Assembly (NCBI RefSeq): GCF_023630175.1 | Contig: NZ_JALLIN010000029.1 | Span: 1-64,000, forward strand | Reading direction: 5' to 3' | Length of the DNA: 64,000 nucleotides | From: Streptomyces cellostaticus | GTDB taxonomy: Bacteria > Actinomycetota > Actinomycetes > Streptomycetales > Streptomycetaceae | Shown: piece after piece, positions 50,092-57,811 of the stretch | Numbering within the stretch: position 1 is the first letter of the stretch | Layout of the letters: the number at the start of each line of letters is the position of its first letter | Position numbers and translations under genes: made by a program | The notes under the pieces: model-generated | What the model was told of the DNA's origin: nothing | Seen by the model: only the letters and a program-made list of their open reading frames with translations | Databases searched by the model: none

Positions 50092-50382
50092 ATGGCAGCC
50101 ACAACCGATCTCATGTCCCTGCGGGCCGTGCGACAACTGCGCCGGGTTCGTGCCTTCTACACGGTGGGCGTCCTGCTGTGGGCCGCGTCGACCGCCTGGA
50201 CCAGCCGGCAGTCTCCCGGCAGCCGGCAGATGTGGGTATCCGTCCTCCTCCTCGCCATCTTCGCCGGCCTCCTGGCCGCGGCCACCTTCTGGCTGCGGCG
50301 CTTCCGGACCGCGCGCACGGCGAGGCCCACGCACCATGCCGCTTCTCGGAGGACGGGCGGACCGCGCCGGGCCCATGCCTGA
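50092..50382 (+). CDS. Small two-helix membrane protein
   Basis: Protein of 96 aa: basic amphipathic N-terminus, two hydrophobic segments (AFYTVGVLLWAASTAW and WVSVLLLAIFAGLLAAATFW) and a basic tail. No family recognised. ATG at 50092; ribosome-binding site not strong. The pattern fits a real small gene but support is limited. Confidence 0.6.
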   Translation: MAATTDLMSLRAVRQLRRVRAFYTVGVLLWAASTAWTSRQSPGSRQMWVSVLLLAIFAGLLAAATFWLRRFRTARTARPTHHAASRRTGGPRRAHA

Positions 50383-50713
50383 CACGCCCTGACCCGAAGG
50401 GACGGAGACCGGGGCGCAGCCTTCGGGTGCGCGGTGACCGCCCGCGTCGGCGCTCGCTGTTGTCGCGGGCAGGGCCACCGCCCGTCCCGGGGCCCGGCAG
50501 GTCGCCGTCCCGGAAGCGGTCGAGCGCGGCGGGGTCCCGCCGGAGCGGGCCATCGGCCCGTCCGGGACCGAAAGGCTCCCCTCCGGCGGCGGCCCGGCGC
50601 CGGGCGGTGCCCTGGCGGCGCTGGTCGGCTCCTGCCGGCCCCTCCTCGGAGTGGCTCGGCTCCTTGCCGAATCACCGGGCGCCGCGGTGGCGTTGCGCCG
50701 CGGGGGCCCCGCC
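50383..50713. other. Intergenic region, no gene seen
   Basis: About 330 bp between the small membrane protein and the AraC-GyrI gene (convergent). Open frames are shadow-like and arginine-rich. No strong terminator or repeat recognised. Confidence 0.35.
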
Positions 50714-51649
50714 TCAGGCCGTGGTGCGGGTCACCGGGATCCACAACTGCGCTTCGGACCGAGCCGGATCGTCCTGCGACGGACGGGTGCGCAGGATCTC
50801 CGGCCCCGGACGGTACTCGTACGGGTTGGCCGGCATCCACTGGGCGGCCACGTCACCCCACATCTCCTGCAGTGCCTGCGGGAACGGTCCGGTGCTGTCG
50901 AACACGGCCCAGGTGCCCGCCGGGCAGTTGAGCACGTCGAGGTCGTCCGGCGGCTCGGCGGCAGTGGTCACCACGGCGTGGTAGTAGTCGAGCTCGCTGC
51001 CCTCCTCGAAGCCCTCCGACAGGCGTACGGTCGCCGACACCACGCCCTGCGGGTCCTGGTCCGACAGGCCGGAGATCCGCAGCGTCGTCTCCGGCGGGAT
51101 ACTCCGGATGTGCTCGGCGATGTGCGGGTTGACCCCCCGGTGGATCAGCGGGACGCGGGCCTTCTTGCCGACGACCCGGAATGCTTCCTTCTCCACGATG
51201 CGGTACCGCATGGTGCTGTTCCCTTCGACGGTGAGACGGAAGGAGAGCCGGGGCTGTGAGTTCAGCGCCGCGCCGGTACGTCTCGCCTCGCCGGGACCGA
51301 CGCCGTGCATGGCACGGAACGCCCGGGCGAAAGCCTCGCCCGAGGTGTAGCCGTAGCGGATCCCGATCTCCAGCAAGGTCGGGCTTCCGGCCAGTACTTC
51401 GGCACCCGCGACGGTGAGCCGCCGGCGCCGGACGTACTCCGACAGCGGCATCCCGGCCAGTGACGAGAACAGTCGCCGGAAGTGGTACTCCGACGTGACC
51501 GTGATGCGGGCCAGCGCGGACACCTCGATGTGACGGTCGAGGTGGCGCTCGATGTGCTCCATCGCCTGGTTCAGCCGATCCAGCAACCCCGGCCTCCTTC
51601 CCCTGTGTTCACCCACGCTAGGAGGGGCCGAGTCTGCCGCACCCGACAA
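50714..51649 (-). CDS. AraC-family regulator with GyrI-like effector-binding domain
   Basis: Protein of 311 aa. N-terminal AraC HTH pair (about 25-125: LDRLNQAMEHIERHLDRHIE, EYHFRRLFSSLAGMPLSEYV, YGYTSGEAFARAFRAMHGV) and C-terminal GyrI-like/SOUL-type ligand domain (about 145-310: MRYRIVEKEAFRVVGKKARV, CPAGTWAVFDSTGPFPQALQ, RTRPSQDDPARSEAQLWIPV). This arrangement matches effector-binding multidrug regulators of the Rob/BmrR type. Start may be later (MEHIERH). Targets unknown. Confidence 0.92.
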   Translation of the reverse strand: MSGAADSAPPSVGEHRGRRPGLLDRLNQAMEHIERHLDRHIEVSALARITVTSEYHFRRLFSSLAGMPLSEYVRRRRLTVAGAEVLAGSPTLLEIGIRYGYTSGEAFARAFRAMHGVGPGEARRTGAALNSQPRLSFRLTVEGNSTMRYRIVEKEAFRVVGKKARVPLIHRGVNPHIAEHIRSIPPETTLRISGLSDQDPQGVVSATVRLSEGFEEGSELDYYHAVVTTAAEPPDDLDVLNCPAGTWAVFDSTGPFPQALQEMWGDVAAQWMPANPYEYRPGPEILRTRPSQDDPARSEAQLWIPVTRTTA

Positions 51650-51859
51650 CCTGTGCCCGCTGCGGTCGGGTGCGGCGGGTTCGGTCGTGCCCGCTGACGA
51701 CGTCGTGGTGCGGGCCGCCGCCCCGACGGGTGTCGCGCGTCACGGCCGTCCTCGGACATCGGGGGCGGTACGCCGGCCGGGCGGCGCACCTGTGCGGGCG
51801 GCCCCTGGGGGTGGCACCGTGCCGGTCGGGCTCGTGCCGGTCGGCTCGCGCGCCGGGGT

Positions 51860-52975
51860 TCAGGCCACGAGCAGGCGGAGGCCGAGCTCCGCGGCGTCGA
51901 GATCGGTCAGGTCGGGGTTGCGCTCGGCCCACCGGCCCGAGGAGAGGTCGTCGCGGAGCCTGTCCACCGCTCGCTGTTCGGCCTCCGCGCCGACCCGGGT
52001 CCACACCGACACCGCGCGGCGCACCTGCTCGTCCAGGTACGCCTCGGGACGACGCCAGTGGGCCTCGAGGAAGCCGTCGGCGCAGTCCCACGGGATGAGC
52101 ACCGGCTCCAGGCGGGCCCCGATCGCGCGGGCCAGCCGGTGTACCGAGGGGCGGCCGGCGACGAGTCCGGTGACCTCGGGCAGATAGTCGCGGGTCAGCC
52201 AGAAGCGGTGACGCCATCCGGCGTCACTCGTGTCGTGCGTGAACACCACCACGCGCCGGGCCACGCGCCGCATCTCGCGCAGCCCGGCGATCGGGTCCCG
52301 CCAGTGGTGAACGGTACTGAAGGCCATGGCCGCGTCGAAGGAATCATCCTCGAACGGAAGGCTCTCCGCGGTGGCGGCCACGCAGGGAGCGGCGCTCGCG
52401 GGCCGCTGCGCACGCATGACCGCCGACGGTTCCACCGCGGTCACGTCGCGGTCCGGGGGCTCGTAGGAGCCGGTGCCGGCGCCCACGTTCAGCACCGTAC
52501 GGGCGTCCCCGAGGGCGTCCCAGACCTGCGCGGCGATCCGCGGCTCGGTGCGTCGCGTCGCCGGGTAGGCGGTTCCGATCGCTTCGTACAACCGCGATCC
52601 GAAAAGGCCGAGTTGGTCCTCCGACGTCATTCTGATCCCCATCGCCCGTGCCTCCAGCTCCCTGTCGATGGCCGTCACCATGGCGGTGGCGCGGTCGCGT
52701 TCCTCCAGCAGCAGCCCGCGCAGCCGGCGCAGATGCGCGACCGCGTCGGTGCCCGGGTCGTCGACCAGAGCGGCGATCTCGCGCAGTCCGAAGCCCAGCC
52801 GCCGGTAGACGAGCACCTCCCGCAGCCGCCCCACGTCGACCGGTGAGTACGCCCGGTATCCGGCCGCCGTCCGCGCGGACGGCCGCACCAGCCCGATCTG
52901 GTCGTAGTGATGCAGCGTGCGGACGCTCACACCGGCCAACTCGGCCACGCGCCCCACGGTCAGGTGTTCCGCCAT
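51860..52975 (-). CDS. MerR-family regulator fused to a SAM-dependent methyltransferase domain
   Basis: Protein of 371 aa. MerR HTH (1-75: MAEHLTVGRVAELAGVSVRT, then LHHYDQIGLVRPSARTAAGY), a dimerisation helix (75-115), a short TipA-like stretch (MTSEDQLGLFGSRLYEA), and a class-I methyltransferase fold (about 150-300) with TVLNVGAGTGSYEPPDRDVT, PFEDDSFDAAMAFSTVHHW and REMRRVARRVVVFT. Motif I (NVGAGTGSYE) is intact, so catalysis is plausible. A regulator that may modify its inducer. No target gene is obvious; the minus-strand neighbours are unrelated. Confidence 0.9.
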   Translation of the reverse strand: MAEHLTVGRVAELAGVSVRTLHHYDQIGLVRPSARTAAGYRAYSPVDVGRLREVLVYRRLGFGLREIAALVDDPGTDAVAHLRRLRGLLLEERDRATAMVTAIDRELEARAMGIRMTSEDQLGLFGSRLYEAIGTAYPATRRTEPRIAAQVWDALGDARTVLNVGAGTGSYEPPDRDVTAVEPSAVMRAQRPASAAPCVAATAESLPFEDDSFDAAMAFSTVHHWRDPIAGLREMRRVARRVVVFTHDTSDAGWRHRFWLTRDYLPEVTGLVAGRPSVHRLARAIGARLEPVLIPWDCADGFLEAHWRRPEAYLDEQVRRAVSVWTRVGAEAEQRAVDRLRDDLSSGRWAERNPDLTDLDAAELGLRLLVA

Positions 52976-53526
52976 GCCACCGACGATGGAGCATGACGCC
53001 GCGTGAGGGTCAATCGTCGGCGGCGCGGCCGCCCCGGCCGCCGCTCGCGAGACACGTGCCGCGCTCGCACAGGGGCTCGTTCCGGCGCAGCCGGTGCGCC
53101 TGATTTCGGCTGGTTCTCGCCGTCGGGCAGCCGGTGTTCGGCTTCCACGGCCGAGGAGGGGATGCCGTCCCGCGGCCCCGGCTCGACGAACGGGCGGCGG
53201 GCGGCGGGCGGCGGTACCACCGTGCGCTCAGCCCACAGCCCCAGGAGGCCGTCAGCCGTTCGCCTCGCCCGCGCTGCACGGCGCGGCGGCGTCGAAGAGC
53301 GTGCCAGGTGCGGCCCCGGTCCCGGGGAGCGCCGCTCACCTGGACACCCGCCCGAGGAACCGTGCCCATGCTCCGTCGGATCGTCCTTCTCGCCGCGGCG
53401 GGCGTGCCGGCCACGGGGGCGGCCGCCGGTGCCACGGCAGGCCGGACCCCGGCGGACGGCCCCGGCCCGCGGCCCCCGCCGGGTCGCCGTCATCGGCGAC
53501 ACCCGAGGCGTCGGGGCCGGCCGTGC
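52976..53526. other. Intergenic region, no supported gene
   Basis: About 550 bp. A possible small secreted-protein start (MLRRIVLLAAAGVPATG) at 53368 with GAGGAA upstream soon turns into arginine-rich frame that overlaps the ArsR gene, so it is at most a remnant. The minus-strand MerR fusion gene's promoter should be at the left end. Confidence 0.35.
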
Positions 53527-53913
53527 TCAGCGGATACCGGTCTCGACCGCGTCGCCGGTCACGGATGTCCTTCGGGGCGGGGGCATGTCGGTCTGCTGCA
53601 GTTCCGCCAGCAGTTGGTTCCGCCCCGCCAGGAGCTCGGTGAGGATACGGCGAGCCGCACGCAGGAGTTCGGCCACGTCACCCCCGGCGAGCGCGTAGGT
53701 GACGGTGGAGCCCTCCCGGGTGGACACGACGATGCCCGCGCGGCGCAGGATGGCAAGCTGCTGGGAGAGGCTGGACGGCTCGATCTCGATGTCCGCGAGC
53801 AGGTCCCGTACCGGGACCGGGCCGTGCTGCAGCAGTTCCAGGACCCTGATGCGGGTGGGATGCCCGAGCATGCGGAAGAACTCTGCCTTGGCTTGGTAAA
53901 GAGGAACCTGCAT
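53527..53913 (-). CDS. ArsR/SmtB-family winged-helix regulator
   Basis: Protein of 128 aa. MQVPLYQAKAEFFRMLGHPTR, RVLELLQHGPVPVRDLLADI, EPSSLSQQLAILRRAGIVVS and REGSTVTYALAGGDVAELL are the ArsR helices and wing. No metal-binding Cys motif (ELCVCDL) is present, so a non-metal ligand or redox signal is more likely. AGGAAG lies 6 bases before the ATG at 53913. Target unknown; no transporter is adjacent. Confidence 0.92.
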   Translation of the reverse strand: MQVPLYQAKAEFFRMLGHPTRIRVLELLQHGPVPVRDLLADIEIEPSSLSQQLAILRRAGIVVSTREGSTVTYALAGGDVAELLRAARRILTELLAGRNQLLAELQQTDMPPPRRTSVTGDAVETGIR

Positions 53914-54105
53914 AGCGTTCTTCCTGCCTGTCCGGGGGCCTCTCATGGCGCGGCCCGCCCCTGAGGACCGGCCGCGACATGAGTACTGCCTGCCCATTTT
54001 TCTCGCTCCGGGCCGCCGATGTTCATGAATTGTCATCCTCTCCATGTGATGGCTTGAAGAATTCTTCAATTCATGGGCATGCGTCGGCCCGGAATCGAGG
54101 AGTGA

Positions 54106-54480
54106 CTAGACCTCGAGGTCCCCTTCGATCCGCTTGAGCTGATGGCGTGCCATGGCCAGGTTCGAGCGGGCCCTGTCGATCACGAGGTAGAGGAACAGGC
54201 CGTTGCCGTCCCGGCTCCTGACCAGCCGCATGAGGTGGTACTGCCCTCCCAGAGTGATCAGGATGTCCTCGATCTGGCTCTGCAGACCGAGGAGTTCCAT
54301 GGTGCGGACCTTGGCGCGGATCACGTCGGTGTTCCCGGCCGCGGCCACCGTCAGGTCCAGGTCCTTGCCCCCGCCCAGGGTGCCCAGGGCCATGCCGCTG
54401 GTGTAGTCGACGACTGCCGCCCCCAGCGCCCCCTCGATCCCGGTCACCATTTCCTTCAACGCCACTTCCACGGTCGCCAT
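54106..54480 (-). CDS. Roadblock/LC7 domain-containing protein
   Basis: Protein of 124 aa. Roadblock fold: VEVALKEMVTGIEGALGAAV, VDYTSGMALGTLGGGKDLDL, GQYHLMRLVRSRDGNGLFLY and LVIDRARSNLAMARHQLKRI. In streptomycetes roadblock proteins (CvnB) are part of conservons with a GTPase and sensor kinase; here the protein stands alone. A GGGGAGG site precedes the ATG at 54480. Confidence 0.88.
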   Translation of the reverse strand: MATVEVALKEMVTGIEGALGAAVVDYTSGMALGTLGGGKDLDLTVAAAGNTDVIRAKVRTMELLGLQSQIEDILITLGGQYHLMRLVRSRDGNGLFLYLVIDRARSNLAMARHQLKRIEGDLEV

Positions 54481-54683
54481 CGGGCGCCCTCCCCTTGGTC
54501 ATCGGCTGCGGCCGGCTCCGTTTCCGGGTCCGCCTGTGAACGCACCGTATGCGCACCGATCCGCCAGGGGAGAGGTCTGCTCAAGAACGATCAAAGCTGA
54601 TCGACGAGCCTCTTGATGTGACAATCCGATGATCATTCTTGCTGGGTCGCGCGGGGCCGGATGAGGGTGCGCCGACGGCGGGG

Positions 54684-55166
54684 TCAAGGGCCGGGCACCG
54701 GGGGCGCGTGCCGGTCCAGGGTGAGCACCCCGTCCGTCACGCGCGCCGCCCGGGTGTCCCTTGCGAGGTCCTCGCACCGCTCGAGCAGGGCGTAGCCCGT
54801 GCAGAGCACGGTTTCGTGCCCGCCGTAGGACTCCAGGTTCACCACGGCCGCCTCCAGGTGCCGGATCTCGCAGGCCAGCATCGGTACTCCGGGCGCATCG
54901 CCGGCCCCCTGGCCGCGGGTGGCTGCCGCCCGCCGCTCGAGCAGGGTCGCCAACTCGGCGCCGCCGGCGTTGCTGATGGTCTCGGCGTCACTGCCGCTGC
55001 GCAGGACGAGGCAGGTCCGGGCGTGCTCGATCACTCGCAGGAGCGCCCGGTACTCCGGTACGGACAGTTCGAAGGCCGGCAGTTCGTGGGCCGGGCGCAC
55101 CTCCGGCCGGGCCGCACCGCCGGCCGGGTCGTGCACCCTCGAACACCTTCGTGCGCCGAACCTCAT
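54684..55166 (-). CDS. Hypothetical protein, 160 aa
   Basis: Start ATG at 55166 (MRFGARRCSRVHD) after a GGGGGGA site. The body is mostly helical: FELSVPEYRALLRVIEHART, CLVLRSGSDAETISNAGGAE, LACEIRHLEAAVVNLESYGG and YALLERCEDLARDTRAARV, with three cysteines. No family recognised. Upstream on the same strand of the roadblock gene at 200 bp distance (54481-54683 between), so the two may be related in function. Confidence 0.68.
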   Translation of the reverse strand: MRFGARRCSRVHDPAGGAARPEVRPAHELPAFELSVPEYRALLRVIEHARTCLVLRSGSDAETISNAGGAELATLLERRAAATRGQGAGDAPGVPMLACEIRHLEAAVVNLESYGGHETVLCTGYALLERCEDLARDTRAARVTDGVLTLDRHAPPVPGP

Positions 55167-55601
55167 CTTCGATCCCCCCATGAGCGCAAGAGCCGACCCC
55201 GGCCGCGGACCCGCTCCGCGGCGCGGGAAACGGACGCCGCACGCGCCGGGCGGGCGTCCAGGCGTACGGTGCCCGATCTTTGACGGTCCAATACTCAACT
55301 GTTGTCCCTTGAAAAGATTCAGGCCAACCTTGATCAGGTAAAGACGCGCGGACGCCGTCGCGGCGATCGCGGTGGTCCGGGAGAAGCGGGACAGGCCTGC
55401 GCCCTCACCGGTATGGCCGAAGCGGGCCCGCAGGCGTGACGGCCCGGCCCGCGCCCGCCCGAGCGGCCCGCCGACCGGAGACCGCGGCCGGCCGACTCGT
55501 GCGCGGTTGCCGGTGCTGACCTGAGACTGAGGGGAGCGAAGCCGCCGGGGAGCGGCACCGGACATCGGTGCTCACGGGCACCGGGAGAACCAGGAGTGCT
55601 G
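55167..55601. other. Divergent intergenic region with an A+T-rich segment
   Basis: About 435 bp. The segment 55280-55340 (CAATACTCAACTGTTGTCCC, TTGAAAAGATTCAGG) is markedly richer in A+T than the flanks and probably holds the minus-strand promoter. No gene found. Confidence 0.4.
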
Positions 55602-56381
55602 ATGAGCAGCCCACTGCACGGCCGCACCGCCGTGGTGACCGGTGCCAGCAAGGGCATTGGTCTGGCCGTCGTCGCGGCTCTGGCGCGGGCCGGGGCGACG
55701 GTCATCGCCGGATCCCGTACCTCCACACCCGAACTGGAGGCACTCGCCGAGGACGGTGCGGTCACCTGGGTGCCGGTGGACCTCGGCGACACCCGGGACG
55801 CCGAGCGGCTCATCCGCGAGGCGAGGGGAAACCTGGACATCCTGGTCAACAACGTCGGCGCCGCGCCCGCCCGGACCGGCGGCTTCCTGACGGTGACCGA
55901 CGCCGACTGGGAGCACGTCCTGAACCTGAACCTGCTCAGCGCCGTGCGCGTCACCCGAGCGGCCCTGCCGCTCATGCTCGACGCCGGGCGGGGCGCGATC
56001 GTCACGGTGGCCTCCGTCAACGCCACCCTGCCCGACCCCATGGTGATCGACTACAGCGCCGGCAAGGCCGCCGTCGTCGCCTTCTCCAAAGCGCTGTCGA
56101 AGGAGGTCGGGCCCCAAGGCATCCGCGTCAACACCGTCAGCCCCGGACCGGTGCGGACCGACCTCTGGCTGGCCCAGGACGGGGTCGCGGCCACGGTCTC
56201 CGCGGCCGCCGGCATCACCCCGGACGACGTGGTCGCGCGGGCGGCAGGGTCCACCGCCACCGGCCGCTTCTCCACACCGGAGGAAGTCGCCGACCTCGTT
56301 CTGTTTCTGGTCGGCGACCAGGCCGGCAACATCACCGGCAGTGACATGATCATCGACGGAGGCTTCATCCCCACCTGGTGA
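55602..56381 (+). CDS. SDR family NAD(P)-dependent oxidoreductase
   Basis: Protein of 259 aa. Cofactor motif VVTGASKGIGLAVVAALARA, NNVGAAPARTG (the usual NNAG becomes NNVG), and catalytic Ser and Tyr-x3-Lys in TVASVNATLPDP and DYSAGKAAVVAFSK; the C-terminal NITGSDMIIDGGF is typical of FabG-like reductases. ATG at 55602 with AGGAG 5 bases upstream. Substrate unknown. Confidence 0.93.
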   Translation: MSSPLHGRTAVVTGASKGIGLAVVAALARAGATVIAGSRTSTPELEALAEDGAVTWVPVDLGDTRDAERLIREARGNLDILVNNVGAAPARTGGFLTVTDADWEHVLNLNLLSAVRVTRAALPLMLDAGRGAIVTVASVNATLPDPMVIDYSAGKAAVVAFSKALSKEVGPQGIRVNTVSPGPVRTDLWLAQDGVAATVSAAAGITPDDVVARAAGSTATGRFSTPEEVADLVLFLVGDQAGNITGSDMIIDGGFIPTW

Positions 56382-56387
56382 GAACGG

Positions 56388-56413
56388 GGGTCCCCGCACC
56401 GGTGCGGGGACCC
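56388..56413. terminator. Hairpin between SDR and hemerythrin genes
   Basis: GGGTCCCCGCAC at 56388-56399 is the reverse complement of GTGCGGGGACCC at 56402-56413 with a 2-4-nt loop, 7 bp after the SDR stop and 16 bp from the convergent hemerythrin stop. Confidence 0.78.
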
Positions 56414-56428
56414 GGTGCCGAGGCGGGG

Positions 56429-56920
56429 TCAGCCGTTGACGATGCGCCGCACGTTCTCGACCGAGCCGCTGCCTTCCTTCAGCCGGCGCTCGCGCTCCTG
56501 CAGGAAGGCCACTCCCAGTTCCTCCCGCCGTTGCGTCGCCACGTTCTCCCGGGCGCCGTTGAGAATGGTGCGCTCCTCCTCGTCGGTGTGGTGGGTGATG
56601 GCCTCCACCAGCGCCTCCAGAGCGGAGTCCCACTCCTCGGAGCCGACCTCCGCCACCTCCAGGAGCCTCAGGAGGGCCCGGTTGCCGTCGTCGTGCTCGT
56701 GCTCGCCGTGTTCGAGTTCCTCGTCGTCGATGTCCTTGTACCTCTTCAGCGCGGGATAGACCTCGGCCTCCTCGGCCAGCGCGTGGGCGGTCAGCAGGTC
56801 AGCGAACTCCCGGAGCGCGGCGGCCCGGTCTGCTTCCACACTGCGCATCAGGCGGAACAGGTCCTCCATGCGCCGGTGGTCCTGAAGGATGAGCTCGACG
56901 ACGTCCCGTGTCTCGGCCAT
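56429..56920 (-). CDS. Hemerythrin domain-containing protein
   Basis: Protein of 163 aa. Di-iron ligands in ILQDHRRMEDLF, LTAHALAEEAEVYPALKR (HxxxE-type) and ITHHTDEEERTIL; an acidic stretch (DDEELEHGEHEHDD) lies between helices 2 and 3. Bacterial hemerythrin-like proteins bind O2 or act in oxidative or nitrosative stress. The start at 56920 fits; no strong ribosome-binding site. Confidence 0.9.
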   Translation of the reverse strand: MAETRDVVELILQDHRRMEDLFRLMRSVEADRAAALREFADLLTAHALAEEAEVYPALKRYKDIDDEELEHGEHEHDDGNRALLRLLEVAEVGSEEWDSALEALVEAITHHTDEEERTILNGARENVATQRREELGVAFLQERERRLKEGSGSVENVRRIVNG

Positions 56921-57075
56921 GGCAGGGCATCACTTTCGTGCGAACGACTGAGGTCACTGACACCTACCCGCACCGTCCGCATTGATGACGCCCCGATCGA
57001 CGACCTTCCGGGCCGCAGGACCGCGGGCAAGCGGTGAGACCGGTTCCCCCGCCCCACGGCCGGCCCGCGCCGCGG

Positions 57076-57684
57076 CTACCGAAGGCCGTCCCGCCCGCGC
57101 CCGCCGCGCCGCAGGGCGCGACGCCGCTCGCCCGGCAGGGCGCCGGCCAGCTCGCCCACGAGCGAGACGTCGTGGCAGTGGCCGTCCCGGCCGCGGCACC
57201 ACCACACCGGTGGACCGGCGGCGTCCCCGTCGCCCCGGTGCCAGTCCTCGGCGGTCCCGGCGGGACGAGGATGCAGGCCGAGCCCGTGCTCGAAGCAGAT
57301 CGGCCAGACCTGCCGGAGCAGCTCCATGACGGTCGACTGCGCCGCCTCCGCGACCACGGCCAGCGCCGTCTCCTCGTCGTCGGGGTCCGCAGGGTCGCCC
57401 TCCTCCGGCTCGCAGGTGTTCACCGGCTCGCCGTGCCAGCGGCCGTCGGGCATCGCCACGTAGACCTGCCCCCCGTCGAGCCCGCCCGGGGACGGAGGCC
57501 GCCAGGGCGGCTCGACCACCAGGATCAGCCCCTCCTGACCGGGCAGGGTCGCCGTCAGGTCGCGGTTGACCAGAGCGAGGGCCGCCTCCAGCCCGGGCCA
57601 CCGGCCGTGCTCGGCCCGCCTCGGTTCCGGGGATTGCCGCCGGTCATGACCGGCACCGTCGCTCGCGTGGCAGAAAGGGTTCAC
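57076..57684 (-). CDS. Hypothetical protein, about 202 aa
   Basis: GTG at 57684 (VNPFCHASDGAGHDRR). The middle has HGRWPGLEAALALVNRDLTA, GLILVVEPPWRPPSPG, GQVYVAMPDGRWHGEPVN, EEETALAVVAEAAQSTVMEL-like and VWPICFEHGLGLHPRPAG, and the end is CHDVSLVGELAGALPGE plus a basic tail. Conserved-looking but no family recognised. Divergent from the glutamate-synthase-like gene. Confidence 0.68.
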   Translation of the reverse strand: MNPFCHASDGAGHDRRQSPEPRRAEHGRWPGLEAALALVNRDLTATLPGQEGLILVVEPPWRPPSPGGLDGGQVYVAMPDGRWHGEPVNTCEPEEGDPADPDDEETALAVVAEAAQSTVMELLRQVWPICFEHGLGLHPRPAGTAEDWHRGDGDAAGPPVWWCRGRDGHCHDVSLVGELAGALPGERRRALRRGGRGRDGLR

Positions 57685-57765
57685 GGGGGCATCGTCCCAG
57701 CCGGCCCCGCGGCCGCCACCGCCCGGTCCGCCGCGGCACGGACGCTCACCCCGCTTGGCGGGTTC

Positions 57766-57794
57766 TTGACACTTCCGCAGGACTGGAGAGCGAT
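57766..57794 (+). promoter_or_regulatory. Candidate sigma-70-type promoter before the glutamate-synthase-like operon
   Basis: TTGACA at 57766-57771 is a perfect vegetative -35; a weak AGCGAT lies 17 bases later at 57789-57794. It ends 17-20 bp before the start codon region, with AAGGAG at 57803-57808. Confidence 0.4.
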
Positions 57795-57811
57795 CACACG
57801 GCAAGGAGCAG

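Noticed and set aside
53134..53964. Possible secreted protein starting MLRRIVLLAAAGVPATG
   Set aside because: Only the signal-like start is convincing; the rest is arginine-rich and overlaps the ArsR gene on the other strand.
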